From an uncultured bacterium (GTDB lineage: Bacteria; Vulcanimicrobiota; Xenobia; Xenobiales; Xenobiaceae), in contig OMRK01000018.1 in NCBI GenBank assembly GCA_900313515.1, positions 1-35,453 on the forward strand: a stretch of DNA of 35,453 bases, given 5' to 3'. Both the position numbers and the translations under genes were made by a program. Below the pieces are notes generated by a model that saw only the letters and a list, made by a program, of their open reading frames with translations, was not told the DNA's origin and made no database searches. Positions 27,901 to 35,453 of the stretch are shown piece after piece; positions within the stretch are counted from its first letter, which is position 1, and each line of letters opens with the position of its first letter.

Positions 27901-28212
27901 GGCGACATCGATATTGCGCTCCAAGTTAAATTCTATGACAATAGACGAGTAGCCCTCGTAGGAGGTGGAGCGAATGCTCTTTATTCCCTCAATGGTACCT
28001 ACTTTCTCCTCGATAACATCGGTTACATCCTGGTCAACAACTTCAGGATCTGCGCCTATGTAAGTGGTAGTAATAGATACAACGGGAATGTCAAAGTCCG
28101 GCATAAGATCTACGCCCATGCGGGTGTAGCCCATGATGCCGGAAGCAATTAGAGATATGACCAGTACCGTCGTAAAGACGGGCCTTTTAATACAAAATTC
28201 CCAAATACTCAC
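24916..28212 (-). CDS. RND (HAE1/AcrB-type) multidrug efflux transporter
   Basis: A 1098-residue inner-membrane proton- or cation-driven pump. The start (CIKRPVFTTVLVISLIASG), the two large periplasmic loops and twelve membrane helices follow AcrB. In helix 4 the ion-relay aspartates are D399 and D400 (VTDDAVVVLENV); in helix 10 the lysine of AcrB (K940) is replaced by arginine (IVTRNGILLVEFA). Residues about 1035-1098 form an extra hydrophilic tail rich in Ser, Gly, Pro and Asn, then charged. The start is GTG at 28212, 3 bases past the adaptor stop and without a strong ribosome site, so translation is probably coupled. Substrate unknown: drugs, bile salts or other amphiphiles are usual. Confidence 0.95.
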   Translation of the reverse strand: MSIWEFCIKRPVFTTVLVISLIASGIMGYTRMGVDLMPDFDIPVVSITTTYIGADPEVVDQDVTDVIEEKVGTIEGIKSIRSTSYEGYSSIVIEFNLERNIDVATQEVRDKVSIAQQDLPKGIDPPLVQKIDPNAQGILYISLTGDLPYQRLSQLADDVLKDQIQNIDGVGQVDLYGFRERNVRIWLDAANMEKYSIGPANVLAALGAWHVELPGGRLETDTRESTIKMEGEYTSIDDLETMIVAYRNGAIVRLKDVARVEDGEEDIRNYSRVNNKPNITLAVIKQTGSNTVAIAKAVRDRIPEFQASLPPGAKLSVSYDTSDFIQNSVEGVGHDLIIGCIFTAIVIYLFLRHIKMTFIALCAIPTSLIGTFAFMYFMGFTINQITMLAMSLAVGMVTDDAVVVLENVFRHMEEEHRTGPEAAASGTGEVAFAVLASTMAIAAIFLPVAFMGGIIGRVFYQFGIAVGLAIGISYTISITLTPMLCGMLLTPEQNDNFFTRLVGNLLDWLRRTYNCWLDFVLRNRFTRVATIIFAFACFAGGLFLATKVGNEFAPNADRSAFQISIETPIGSSVALTDARCREVANIVHGFPEVTMILELVGDVRTSQANKANIMVQLVPRNKRTKSQQQIMDEIRAKCSKLAGLTAIPSHLSTMGGGNTQNDIQYNLQGANLDTLQEIATKLNNRMRENPNLTDVDNDLELIKPQVSVYPLRDNAVDVGLTTNDITTALQVMMGGVDAAKFKVGSKRYDVRVKAEDSFRYDAESVRSILIRTNSGKNVHLRSVAEVVEGLGPNKISRYNRIRSVAITANLKGNSKLSTGQAGKWFEEEAGKILQHYPGYKIIPSGMTQTMQESQNYMMFALYTAIVIVYLILAAQFESFIHPFTIMMSLPLALIGVFLALFICNENLSIFALIGIIMLVGIVTRNGILLVEFANQIRADDGVDAHHAMLKAGPLRLRPILMTAATTMIGIVPVALGLSEGGETRSAMGVAVIGGMATSTFLTLFIVPTAYITFDGIMTRFKKLMNRMGLNIGSSSSPGNSGNANGPGPDSSSPAPAKPSSNAGKGKVKLDKDNQADGRSLEEIRRGKVLIDSDDKETR

Positions 28213-28215
28213 AGG

Positions 28216-29694
28216 CTATTTCGTCCCATTCTCTTCTGTCTCGGCTTGAGCGTTTCCGGTATTACCGGTTTCGGTTGCTGCGATATGGAGATCTTGGCCG
28301 TCGACAATATCCAAGGCTCCAGAGGTGACTACTTTATCGCCGATCTGCACACCGGTGACGATGGCATTTACTCCATCCGTATAGAGCAAGGTGATGGGAA
28401 CCTTTTTCGCTTTACCGTCGTCGCCGCTGCCCTCGAAGACCACGGCAAAAACCTCGCCGACAGAACTGTTTACAGCCGTGCGGGGCACCAGTACGCCTTT
28501 CAGGTTTTGCACAGGCATATCGGCCTTAGCATAGGCGCCGTCGAGCAGTTTTCCATTCTCATTCCGAATGCTTAAGCGTACCTTGACACTGTGGCTGCTG
28601 GGATCGGAGGCGGGAATCACGTCTATGATATCGGCCGGCGTATCCTGGGACATGGAAGTTTCTACATTTAAGTGCATGCCGGGCTGGACATAGGGAGCGA
28701 ATTTTTCATCCAGCGGACTGATCATTTCAAGGCGGGAGTTATCCACGATGGAAATTAAGGAAGCTCCGCCGCTGCTGGAAATGGAGGTGCCAATCTCAAC
28801 GTTGCGCTTGGTAACCGTGCCGTTTATTGGGGCTTTTATAGCCATATCATTTAAATCTGTTAGAGCGGAGTTGTAGGCTGCACTGGCCGATTCGACAGAA
28901 GCCTTGGCCTGGGCTATGGAAGCCTTGGCTTGCTCAGCGGCAGCTTGGCTGGCTTTAACATCACCGCCTAAAATATTTACTTGACGTTGAGCATTCTGGG
29001 CCAGGCGCAGAGATTCTTTGGCGGAGGCCAGAGCACTTGTGGCGGTTTTCAGCTGTTCCTTGGCTGTGTGTTCGCGGAGCTCGGCTTGCTCGCGGGTGTA
29101 GCTGGAAACAGCATCCTTGGCAAAAAGATCTTGCTGACGACGCATATTGAGGAGGGCATCATCGTAGTTCGCTTGAGCTGTGTTGAGGGCAGATTCAGCT
29201 TGAATTACACCCTGCTTGGCCCTCTGAACTTCAAGTGAGGAGGAAACATCGGTAACTCCAACATTCTCTTGGGCCTGTTCCACACGGGTAAGAGTAGCGT
29301 TGTAGGCGGCCTGAGCTTGGATCAGGCTGGCCTGCGCCCGGGATAAAGCTGCCTTTTCTTCGGCTACTTTGTTGCGTTGCACCGTGTCATCCAGTTGAAT
29401 CAAAATCTGGCCTTTATGCACGGAATCGCCTTCACGTACATATACATTGGTTACACGCCCGGCTACGCGGGTGAAAACCTCAGCCTTCTCTAAGGCCTGC
29501 ACGTGACCGACAAGTGAGGTTCTTTGCATGATTTCGCCCCGCTTGGCTACAGCTAACTCTACATTGGTGGTTTGTCTAGCGGTAACTGCAGCGGCTTCCT
29601 CCTGCTCTTTATCTTGGCTGCAGCCCAAGCCGCCTACCAAAAGAACGGAAGCAGTTAGAAGCATACCTATAGGAACACGCAGTTTAGAATTCAT
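28216..29694 (-). CDS. RND periplasmic adaptor (membrane fusion) lipoprotein
   Basis: A 492-residue AcrA-type adaptor linking the RND pump to the TolC-like channel. A lipoprotein-like signal ends at C25 (GGLGC). A barrel-lipoyl half follows (VAGRVTNVYVREGDSVHKGQ), then an unusually long helical hairpin of about 170 residues rich in Ala, Gln and Lys, the second lipoyl half (MAIKAPINGTVTKRNVEIG) and C-terminal beta-barrel domains. ATG at 29694 is used, with AGGA about 11 bases upstream; TTG codons at 29718 and 29715 are in frame but lack a ribosome site. It is the first gene of the operon. The long hairpin suggests it reaches far across the periplasm. Confidence 0.93.
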   Translation of the reverse strand: MNSKLRVPIGMLLTASVLLVGGLGCSQDKEQEEAAAVTARQTTNVELAVAKRGEIMQRTSLVGHVQALEKAEVFTRVAGRVTNVYVREGDSVHKGQILIQLDDTVQRNKVAEEKAALSRAQASLIQAQAAYNATLTRVEQAQENVGVTDVSSSLEVQRAKQGVIQAESALNTAQANYDDALLNMRRQQDLFAKDAVSSYTREQAELREHTAKEQLKTATSALASAKESLRLAQNAQRQVNILGGDVKASQAAAEQAKASIAQAKASVESASAAYNSALTDLNDMAIKAPINGTVTKRNVEIGTSISSSGGASLISIVDNSRLEMISPLDEKFAPYVQPGMHLNVETSMSQDTPADIIDVIPASDPSSHSVKVRLSIRNENGKLLDGAYAKADMPVQNLKGVLVPRTAVNSSVGEVFAVVFEGSGDDGKAKKVPITLLYTDGVNAIVTGVQIGDKVVTSGALDIVDGQDLHIAATETGNTGNAQAETEENGTK

Positions 29695-30058
29695 ATCTCC
29701 ATTTGTCCTCGACAACAAAACTAAAGCTTAACTTAAATTGCCCGAAACAATACCCGGCAAGACGAGCAGTTCCTTCCCATTGAAATGCTTTTTTTAACTA
29801 AATATTCAATTAATTTTTCTCGTGCATATAAAGGGGCATTGGGGGGAGTTGGCTGGAAAGTTTTGACTTGGAAATTATCGAACGTTTGAACATAAATGCT
29901 GCCAAAAACAGAGAATTGGTTTGGCACAAGCAACTCCGAGAGCCTGAAATCTATGCAAAAAAAATGCTAGTACGCCTTCAGAGCGGGTTGCCTAACCCTT
30001 AAAAAGCAGGAGTTGATCTTCAATTTCTAGCAAAATATGTCAATAGTTTTCTAAGAAG
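29695..30058. other. Divergent intergenic region between pump operon and activase gene
   Basis: This 364-base AT-rich stretch must hold promoters for both directions. I see no gene: a 66-codon minus-strand frame (29733-29933) has no family features. No -35/-10 pair is convincing; the best plus-strand candidate is TTGATC near 30014 with TATGTC 17 bases later, which would start transcription only a few bases before the gene. A short plus-strand frame ATG TCA ATA GTT TTC TAA ends five bases before the activase GTG. Confidence 0.4.
29794..29813. promoter_or_regulatory. Candidate TetR operator
   Basis: A 20-base imperfect palindrome (TTAACTAAATATTCAATTAA, 16 of 20 positions symmetric) lies about 100 bases upstream of the adaptor ATG. 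Size, symmetry and position suit a TetR dimer site for the repressor at the end of this operon. The base composition is AT-rich, so chance symmetry is possible. Confidence 0.35.
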
Positions 30059-33000
30059 GTGAATCCCATTTTTAAAGTAGGCATAGACATAGGCTCTACG
30101 ACCATCAAGCTGGCCGTCTTAAGCGAATGCGATGAGCTTATCTACAAGAATTATGCCCGCCACTTTTCCGAGATAGGCCATGCTTTGCAGAAAACATTGG
30201 CTCTATTGCGGGCGGTAGTGGGTAGCGCTGAATTTACTCTAGCTTTGACGGGCTCGGCTGGCTTAGGAATAGCTCAGCGCCTGCAGTTGCCCTTTGTGCA
30301 GGAAGTTATAGCCTGTGCTCAGGCTGTGCGCCGTTTTATCCCCCAGACTGACACCGTGGTGGAACTGGGCGGCGAGGATGCTAAAATTACCTATTTCGAT
30401 GTCGTTCCTGAGCAGCGCATGAATGGTGTCTGTTCGGGTGGCACCGGTTCTTTTATTGATCACATGGCTTCTCTGCTCTCTACTGACGCCCAAGGGTTAA
30501 ACGGGCTGGCCGAACAGGGTAGCCAGATTTATACCATAGCTTCCCGTTGCGGAGTCTTCGCTAAAACAGATGTTCAAGCCCTCATGAACGATGGGGCCTC
30601 CAAGCCCGATATCGCTCTTTCTATATTCCAGGCCGTGGTCAACCAGACCATAAGCAACCTGGCCCAGGGCCATCCCATTTCTGGACACGTGGCCTTTTTG
30701 GGTGGTCCGCTCCATTTTTTATCGGCTCTAAAGAGGCGTTTTATACTCACTCTCGATCTGGACGCAGAGCATGTCATAGATGTGCAGGAAGGTCTTTATT
30801 TCGTGGCCATGGGGGCGGCTTTGGCCCATGAGGCCAGAAAATTCACCACCGGCGATCTGGAGGAGTGTTTGGAAAAGGCCCGTCAAGCTGCGGCGCGGGA
30901 GACTCGCCAAGCCGATTTCACCCTTTTTGCTAATAAGGGAGAGTATGAGGAGTTTCGCCACCGCCATGCCAGCGCTCGAGTAAAGAAGGGTAATTTGGCC
31001 TCCTATGAGGGACCAGTGTACGTTGGCATAGATGCCGGTTCCACCACCACCAAGCTGGCGGTGATAGGACGGAATAAGGAGGTAATTTACACCTCTTACG
31101 CCAGTAACCAAGGCACACCGCTCAAGGTGGCGGTCTCGGAGTTGAGGGAACTTTACCAAGTTTTGCCGCCGCAGGCCTACATAGCCAGAGTCTTTACTAC
31201 CGGATACGGTGAGGCCATGGTCAAGGCGGCAGTACATGCCGACGGAAGCGAGGTGGAAACCTTTGCCCATTTGAAGGCCGCCCAAGAATTTTGTCCCCAG
31301 GTCACCTTCGTTCTCGATATCGGTGGCCAGGACATGAAATGCTTTTTTGTCAAAAATGGTACTATTGGTAACATAACCTTAAACGAGGCTTGTTCGGCTG
31401 GTTGTGGCTCCTTTATCCAGAATTTTGCTGAAAGTCTCCATTTAACTACGGCTCAGTTCGCCCAGAAAGCCTTAGATTCGCAGGCACCTGTAGATTTGGG
31501 TACCCGGTGCACGGTGTTTATGAACTCCAAGGTCAAGCAGGCCCAAAAGGAAGGGGCCAGCACTGCCGACATTTCCGCCGGTATTGCTCTCTCTGTTATC
31601 AAGAATGCCCTCTTTAAGGTTATGCAGCTTAAAGATGTGAGCACACTGGGTGAGCACATTGTGGTGCAGGGCGGTACTTTCTATAACGATGCCGTACTCC
31701 GTTGTTTGGAGAAGTTGTTGGATAAGAACGTGATCCGGCCTGACATTGCTGGCCTTATGGGAGCTTACGGGGCGGCTGTTCTGGCTCTGGAGGCGGATGC
31801 CGCCTCTACAAAGCCTACTGTGCGCTCAAGTCTGCTCTCAGCGGAGCAACTCAGTACCTTTAGTGTAACCTCCAATTCTTACCGTTGTAATGGCTGCGGT
31901 AATAAATGTCTTATTACATGTCAAAAATTCCCAGACGGTGGTCGTTACTTCAGCGGCAACCGTTGCGAGAGGGGGGTAGGTGGCGTCAAACATGGGGAAC
32001 AGATTCCCAATATCTACCGTTATAAATATGAACGCCTGTTTGAAGCCTACCAACCTTTGCTAAACGATTCTGCTTCGCGTGGTAGTCTGGGGTTGGTTCG
32101 CGTGCTTAACATGTACGAGGAATACCCATTCTGGTTTACCCTTTTCACCAAGTTGGGATATCAGGTGGTGCTGTCTGGCCATTCTACTGCTCAAATGTAC
32201 TACAAGGGCATGGCTACCGTGCCTTCCGACTCTCTATGTTATCCGGCCAAACTGGCTCATGGCCACATTGTAGATCTGCTGGAAAGGGGAGTGAAGAAGA
32301 TCTTCTATCCCTGCGAGCCTTACAATATGGTGAAGGATGAGTGCCAGTCCCACAATCATTTTAACTGCCCTATTGTAGCCTCTTATGCTGAGAATATCCG
32401 CTGCAACATGGATATTTTGCAGGAAGAAAAAATTAAATTCTATCAGCCTTTTTTGCCTTTATACGATAAGAATCGCCTTTGTGAACGTCTCCACGAGGAA
32501 TTTGGAGTCTTTGAGGGGATAACCCGCGTAGAGGTCAAGCGGGCGGTGGAGGCTGCCTACAAGGAGCTGGAACGTTACCGCCAGGACGTGGACAATTACG
32601 GGCGGGAAATTTTGAAGCGTATAGAGCAGACCGGTGAGCAAGCTATTATGCTGGTGGGTCGTCCTTATCACATCGATCCTGAAATTAATCACGGCATAGC
32701 CGATATGATCAGCTCCTACAAGTTGCCTATCATTTCCGAGGATGCCGTCTGCCATGCTGATGTCGATATCTCCAGCCTGCAGGTGGTCAACCAGTGGAGC
32801 TACCATGCTAGACTTTACAAAGCGGCCAAGTTCGCGGCCGAACATTCCAACATAACTCTGATTCAGCTCAGTTCCTTTGGTTGTGGCCTGGATGCCATAA
32901 CTACAGGGGCGGTGCGTTCCATTTTGGAGTCCCATGAGCGTGTATACACCATGATCAAACTGGATGAGGTCTCCAACCTCGGAGCGGCCCGAATCCGTCT

Positions 33001-34318
33001 TCGCTCCCTCTTAGCCGTGTTGGCCCGTCGCTCCAAACCTATTCCCCGCAAGGTCGCTCCTGCTCCCCAACGCCCTCGTTTTACCAAAGAGTTCCACAGA
33101 CACACTATCCTATTGCCTCAGATGGCACCTACCCATTATGAGCTTATAAAGGCAGCTCTGTACAGGCATGGCTACGATGTGCTTATTCCGCCCATGTCTA
33201 CCAAGCAGAGCACCGATTTGGGGCTGCGTTATGTAAATAATGACATGTGTTATCCGGCCATTGTGGTGATCGGTCAACTTTTGGCAGCTTTAAAGGATGG
33301 CCTGTGCGATCCCGATCATACCAGTATAATGTTCTTCCAGACCTGTGGAGCATGTCGGGCTACCAATTACATAAGCGTTTTGCGCGAAGCTTTAAAAAAT
33401 TCTGGCTTTGCTCAGGTGCCAGTTTTCGCTTTTAGGGGGCGTCCGGAAGATACCGATAGCTTTAAGCTAACTTACAAAATTTTCGTCGATATTCTAAAGG
33501 CTGCTCTTTATGGCGATGCTCTGATGACCGTGCGCGGTCGGACTTTGCCCTACGAGCTACAGGCTGGTTCCACCGAGGCTCTTTACGATATCTGGATGGA
33601 ACGTCTTAGAGCGGAGATTAAGGTTGGCGGCTGGCATAGATTTAAAGAGAATATCCGGGCTATAGTTGAAGACTTCGATGAACTGCCAGTACAGGAGAAC
33701 TTGTGGAAGCCTAAGGTAGGTGTAGTTGGCGAGGTCTTGGTAAAGTACCATCCTTATGCCAATAACCGCATAGAGAAGATCCTGCTGGAGGAGGGGGCGG
33801 AAGTGGTAATGCCCGATCTGGTGGATTTCCTGCTTTACTTGGCCTACGATCCCCTGCCCCAGCATAAGCTTTTGGCTGGCTCCTACAAGGATGAGCTCAT
33901 AAGCCGAGGCTTTATAAGTATGGTTGAGATGTTCAGGGCTCCATTGAAGAAGGCACTGAAGGAGAGTCATCGTTTTAAGCCGCCTATCACCATTTACCAG
34001 ACAGCGGAACTAGCTTCCCGCCATGTGAGCTTGGGCAACATGGCCGGAGAGGGGTGGTTTTTGACCGGTGAGATGGTAAAGCTCATTGAGGAGCAGGTGC
34101 CCAATATCGTCTGCTTGCAACCATTCGGCTGTCTTCCCAACCACATAACCGGCAAGGGGGTTCTGCATGAGTTGCGCCGCCGTTACCCCGGTGTAAATAT
34201 CACCGCTATAGATTGCGACGCAGGCTCAAGCGAGGTTAACCAGCTCAACCGCATCAAGCTAATGCTGGCTATTGCTAAATCGCAAAGACCTGCCCCCCGT
34301 AACACTGTGCTGGCCTAG
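30059..34318 (+). CDS. Fused 2-hydroxyacyl-CoA dehydratase activase-like protein (two ATPase modules plus HgdB-like part)
   Basis: A 1419-residue fusion. Two BadF/BcrA-type ATPase modules come first: residues about 5-265 (GIDIGSTTIKLAVL; VCSGGTGSF with C125) and about 320-595 (GIDAGSTTTKLAVI; DIGGQDMK; ACSAGCGSF with C445 and C449). In the characterised HgdC activase the cysteine of this motif binds a [4Fe-4S] cluster shared by a dimer, and ATP hydrolysis drives an electron to very low potential. A Cys motif follows (C610-x2-C613-x3-C617-x3-C621), then a DUF2229-like region and an HgdB-like C-terminal half with C1064 (MCYPA), C1096/C1099 (TCGACRATNY) and C1358 (PFGCLP). Such long fusions are widespread in anaerobes but their substrate is unknown. 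The start is GTG at 30059; AAG stands too close for a good ribosome site, but no other start retains the first phosphate loop. Confidence 0.9.
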   Translation: MNPIFKVGIDIGSTTIKLAVLSECDELIYKNYARHFSEIGHALQKTLALLRAVVGSAEFTLALTGSAGLGIAQRLQLPFVQEVIACAQAVRRFIPQTDTVVELGGEDAKITYFDVVPEQRMNGVCSGGTGSFIDHMASLLSTDAQGLNGLAEQGSQIYTIASRCGVFAKTDVQALMNDGASKPDIALSIFQAVVNQTISNLAQGHPISGHVAFLGGPLHFLSALKRRFILTLDLDAEHVIDVQEGLYFVAMGAALAHEARKFTTGDLEECLEKARQAAARETRQADFTLFANKGEYEEFRHRHASARVKKGNLASYEGPVYVGIDAGSTTTKLAVIGRNKEVIYTSYASNQGTPLKVAVSELRELYQVLPPQAYIARVFTTGYGEAMVKAAVHADGSEVETFAHLKAAQEFCPQVTFVLDIGGQDMKCFFVKNGTIGNITLNEACSAGCGSFIQNFAESLHLTTAQFAQKALDSQAPVDLGTRCTVFMNSKVKQAQKEGASTADISAGIALSVIKNALFKVMQLKDVSTLGEHIVVQGGTFYNDAVLRCLEKLLDKNVIRPDIAGLMGAYGAAVLALEADAASTKPTVRSSLLSAEQLSTFSVTSNSYRCNGCGNKCLITCQKFPDGGRYFSGNRCERGVGGVKHGEQIPNIYRYKYERLFEAYQPLLNDSASRGSLGLVRVLNMYEEYPFWFTLFTKLGYQVVLSGHSTAQMYYKGMATVPSDSLCYPAKLAHGHIVDLLERGVKKIFYPCEPYNMVKDECQSHNHFNCPIVASYAENIRCNMDILQEEKIKFYQPFLPLYDKNRLCERLHEEFGVFEGITRVEVKRAVEAAYKELERYRQDVDNYGREILKRIEQTGEQAIMLVGRPYHIDPEINHGIADMISSYKLPIISEDAVCHADVDISSLQVVNQWSYHARLYKAAKFAAEHSNITLIQLSSFGCGLDAITTGAVRSILESHERVYTMIKLDEVSNLGAARIRLRSLLAVLARRSKPIPRKVAPAPQRPRFTKEFHRHTILLPQMAPTHYELIKAALYRHGYDVLIPPMSTKQSTDLGLRYVNNDMCYPAIVVIGQLLAALKDGLCDPDHTSIMFFQTCGACRATNYISVLREALKNSGFAQVPVFAFRGRPEDTDSFKLTYKIFVDILKAALYGDALMTVRGRTLPYELQAGSTEALYDIWMERLRAEIKVGGWHRFKENIRAIVEDFDELPVQENLWKPKVGVVGEVLVKYHPYANNRIEKILLEEGAEVVMPDLVDFLLYLAYDPLPQHKLLAGSYKDELISRGFISMVEMFRAPLKKALKESHRFKPPITIYQTAELASRHVSLGNMAGEGWFLTGEMVKLIEEQVPNIVCLQPFGCLPNHITGKGVLHELRRRYPGVNITAIDCDAGSSEVNQLNRIKLMLAIAKSQRPAPRNTVLA

Positions 34319-34611
34319 GAAGTTCTTGGCTCGGGTCTGTCTATAGATCTCCTGCTTTGCAGCTGGGTTGTTTATGATCTAGTGCCGGTAATTTGTCGCC
34401 AGGTGGTTGGAGTTTAGCAAGTCGGGGAGTCTTGGCCTTCTGAAAGGCTCACGTAAATGGGGCGGCAATTTCACTCAAGGTGGTGCGCCTCAGACCTTGC
34501 TATAAGTCCTTAGAATTAGGCCTGGCATAATTTCTTGAGGCAGGGCAAAAGCTTTAAGGCGCAGAAGGAGCGGCACGCTGTAATTGCTATTCTTTTTTTA
34601 AGGAGTATTCC
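34319..34611 (+). other. Intergenic region before the NifU-like gene
   Basis: This 293-base gap has no gene. A short hairpin GCCTT/AAGGC at about 34436-34449 follows the activase gene but lacks a T-run, so no terminator is called. TGCTATAAG near 34498 and TGGCATAAT near 34523 resemble extended -10 boxes without good -35 partners. The ribosome site AAGGAG sits 6 bases before the next ATG. Confidence 0.4.
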
Positions 34612-35304
34612 ATGATTTACTCAGCGGAAGTATCTCATATGTGCCCCGTGGCCAAGGGCGTCAATCATGGGCCCGCCCCTATTCCGGAAGAGGGCAAGTG
34701 GGTCAAGGTCAAAGAGATATACGATATTAGCGGTTTAACGCACGGCATAGGCTGGTGCGCCCCCCAGCAGGGTGCCTGCAAGCTCACTTTAAACGTCAAG
34801 GATGGCGTTATTCAGGAAGCTTTAGTTGAGACTATCGGATGCAGCGGCATGACTCATTCTGCGGCCATGGCCTCTGAGATTCTGCCTGGCAAAACCATTT
34901 TAGAAGCTTTAAATACCGATTTGGTTTGCGATGCTATTAACGTAGCCATGCGTGAGCTGTTCCTGCAGATCGTTTACGGTCGCACTCAGACGGCCTTCTC
35001 CGAGGGCGGCTTGCCCATCGGCGCCGGTTTGGAGGACTTGGGTAAGGGCTTGCGCAGTCAAGTCGGTACCATGTACGGAACTTTGGCTAAAGGGCCCCGT
35101 TATCTGGAGATGGCCGAGGGCTACGTGAACCGTATCGCCTTAGATGCCGACGACCAGATCATTGGTTATGAGTTTGTTCATTTGGGCAAGATGATGGCTG
35201 CCATTAAGAAGGGTGTAGAGCCCGCCAAAGCTATGAAGGATGCCACTGGCACTTACGGCCGCTTTGATGAAGGCGTCAAATTCGTTGATCCTCGTCAGGA
35301 ATAA
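34612..35304 (+). CDS. NifU/IscU-like Fe-S cluster assembly scaffold
   Basis: A 230-residue protein whose N-terminal half resembles the IscU/NifU scaffold: GACKLTLNVKDGVIQEALVETIGCSGMTHSAAMASEIL (in pieces: C56 in QQGACKL, C77 in TIGCSGM, then ILPGKTILEAL) and C106 in TDLVCDAI. In IscU three cysteines in this order hold the nascent [2Fe-2S] cluster; here the third is slightly displaced. The C-terminal 110 residues are specific to this subfamily, as are C11 and C49 near the N-terminus. It is followed after 12 bases by a GGGtGRT-family gene, a pairing I know from many anaerobes. The true client protein is unknown; the fused activase just upstream is a reasonable guess. Confidence 0.85.
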   Translation: MIYSAEVSHMCPVAKGVNHGPAPIPEEGKWVKVKEIYDISGLTHGIGWCAPQQGACKLTLNVKDGVIQEALVETIGCSGMTHSAAMASEILPGKTILEALNTDLVCDAINVAMRELFLQIVYGRTQTAFSEGGLPIGAGLEDLGKGLRSQVGTMYGTLAKGPRYLEMAEGYVNRIALDADDQIIGYEFVHLGKMMAAIKKGVEPAKAMKDATGTYGRFDEGVKFVDPRQE

Positions 35305-35316
35305 GGAGCTAGCGCA

Positions 35317-35453
35317 ATGTCATTATTTGAAAGTTACGAACGCCGTATTGATAAAATTAACGCTGTGCTTTCTGAGTACGGCATCTCCAGCATAGAAGAG
35401 TGCAAGAACATTTGCGATGAACACGGCATTGCTCCTTACGAGATTGTGCGCAA
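35317..35453 (+). CDS. GGGtGRT family protein, N-terminus only
   Basis: The first 45 codons of a gene cut by the right edge: it begins MSLFESYERRIDKINAVLSE and continues with YGISSIEECKNICDEHGI. This matches the start of the GGGtGRT family (about 330 residues), conserved next to NifU-like scaffolds in Firmicutes, Spirochaetes and other anaerobes and of unknown function. AAGGAG overlaps the scaffold's stop codon and stands 8 bases before the ATG, so the two genes are co-transcribed. Confidence 0.85.
   Translation, partial: MSLFESYERRIDKINAVLSEYGISSIEECKNICDEHGIAPYEIVR

Noticed and set aside
29733-29933. A 66-codon minus-strand frame between the pump operon and the activase.
   Set aside because: AT-rich spacer with no family match and no ribosome site.

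Overview
This window looks like chromosomal DNA of an anaerobic, outer-membrane-bearing (diderm) relative of the Firmicutes, most like a Negativicute. This is an inference from gene content and order, not a database match. Evidence for an outer membrane: a complete RND pump with adaptor and TolC-type channel, and a very long AsmA/TamB-like protein. Evidence for Firmicute ancestry: murA follows the ATP synthase operon and an MreB/Mbl-like gene follows murA, as in Bacillus, where sporulation genes lie between those two; here they are absent. Evidence for an anaerobe: a fused 2-hydroxyacyl-CoA dehydratase activase-like protein, a NifU-like scaffold and a GGGtGRT protein. No tRNA, rRNA, CRISPR array, insertion sequence or phage module was seen.

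Layout. Bases 1-15462 (minus strand) read, in transcription order, atpI-atpB-atpE-b'-atpF-atpH-atpA-atpG-atpD-atpC-murA-mreB-like-AsmA/TamB-like. The last gene runs off the left edge. The ATP synthase is unusual: two b-type stator genes, a c subunit with a signal peptide and Na+-type ligands (Q76, E109, S110, Y114), a gamma subunit with an acidic insertion of about 60 residues, and long intercistronic gaps with inverted repeats. Bases 15888-21990 (plus strand) hold two surface-related genes, each with its own TTTACT-N17 promoter: a two-domain peptidoglycan hydrolase (glucosaminidase-like plus CHAP) with no signal peptide, and a 1086-residue Ig-like lipoprotein with a long structured leader. 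A strong terminator and a bidirectional terminator follow.

Bases 22179-29694 (minus strand) form one tight operon: adaptor lipoprotein, RND transporter, TolC-like channel, TetR regulator. An AT-rich imperfect palindrome upstream is a candidate TetR operator. Bases 30059-35453 (plus strand) hold the 1419-residue activase fusion, then a NifU-like scaffold and the start of a GGGtGRT gene.

How the genes work together: the left half joins energy coupling with cell-wall and envelope synthesis, the centre supplies wall turnover and surface display, the pump operon is a self-contained export system, and the right end looks like an Fe-S/ATP-driven redox module whose substrate is unknown. Non-ATG starts are common (TTG for mreB-like and atpC; GTG for atpH, b', the RND gene and the activase). 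Ser/Pro/Asp-rich low-complexity insertions recur in several otherwise conserved proteins.
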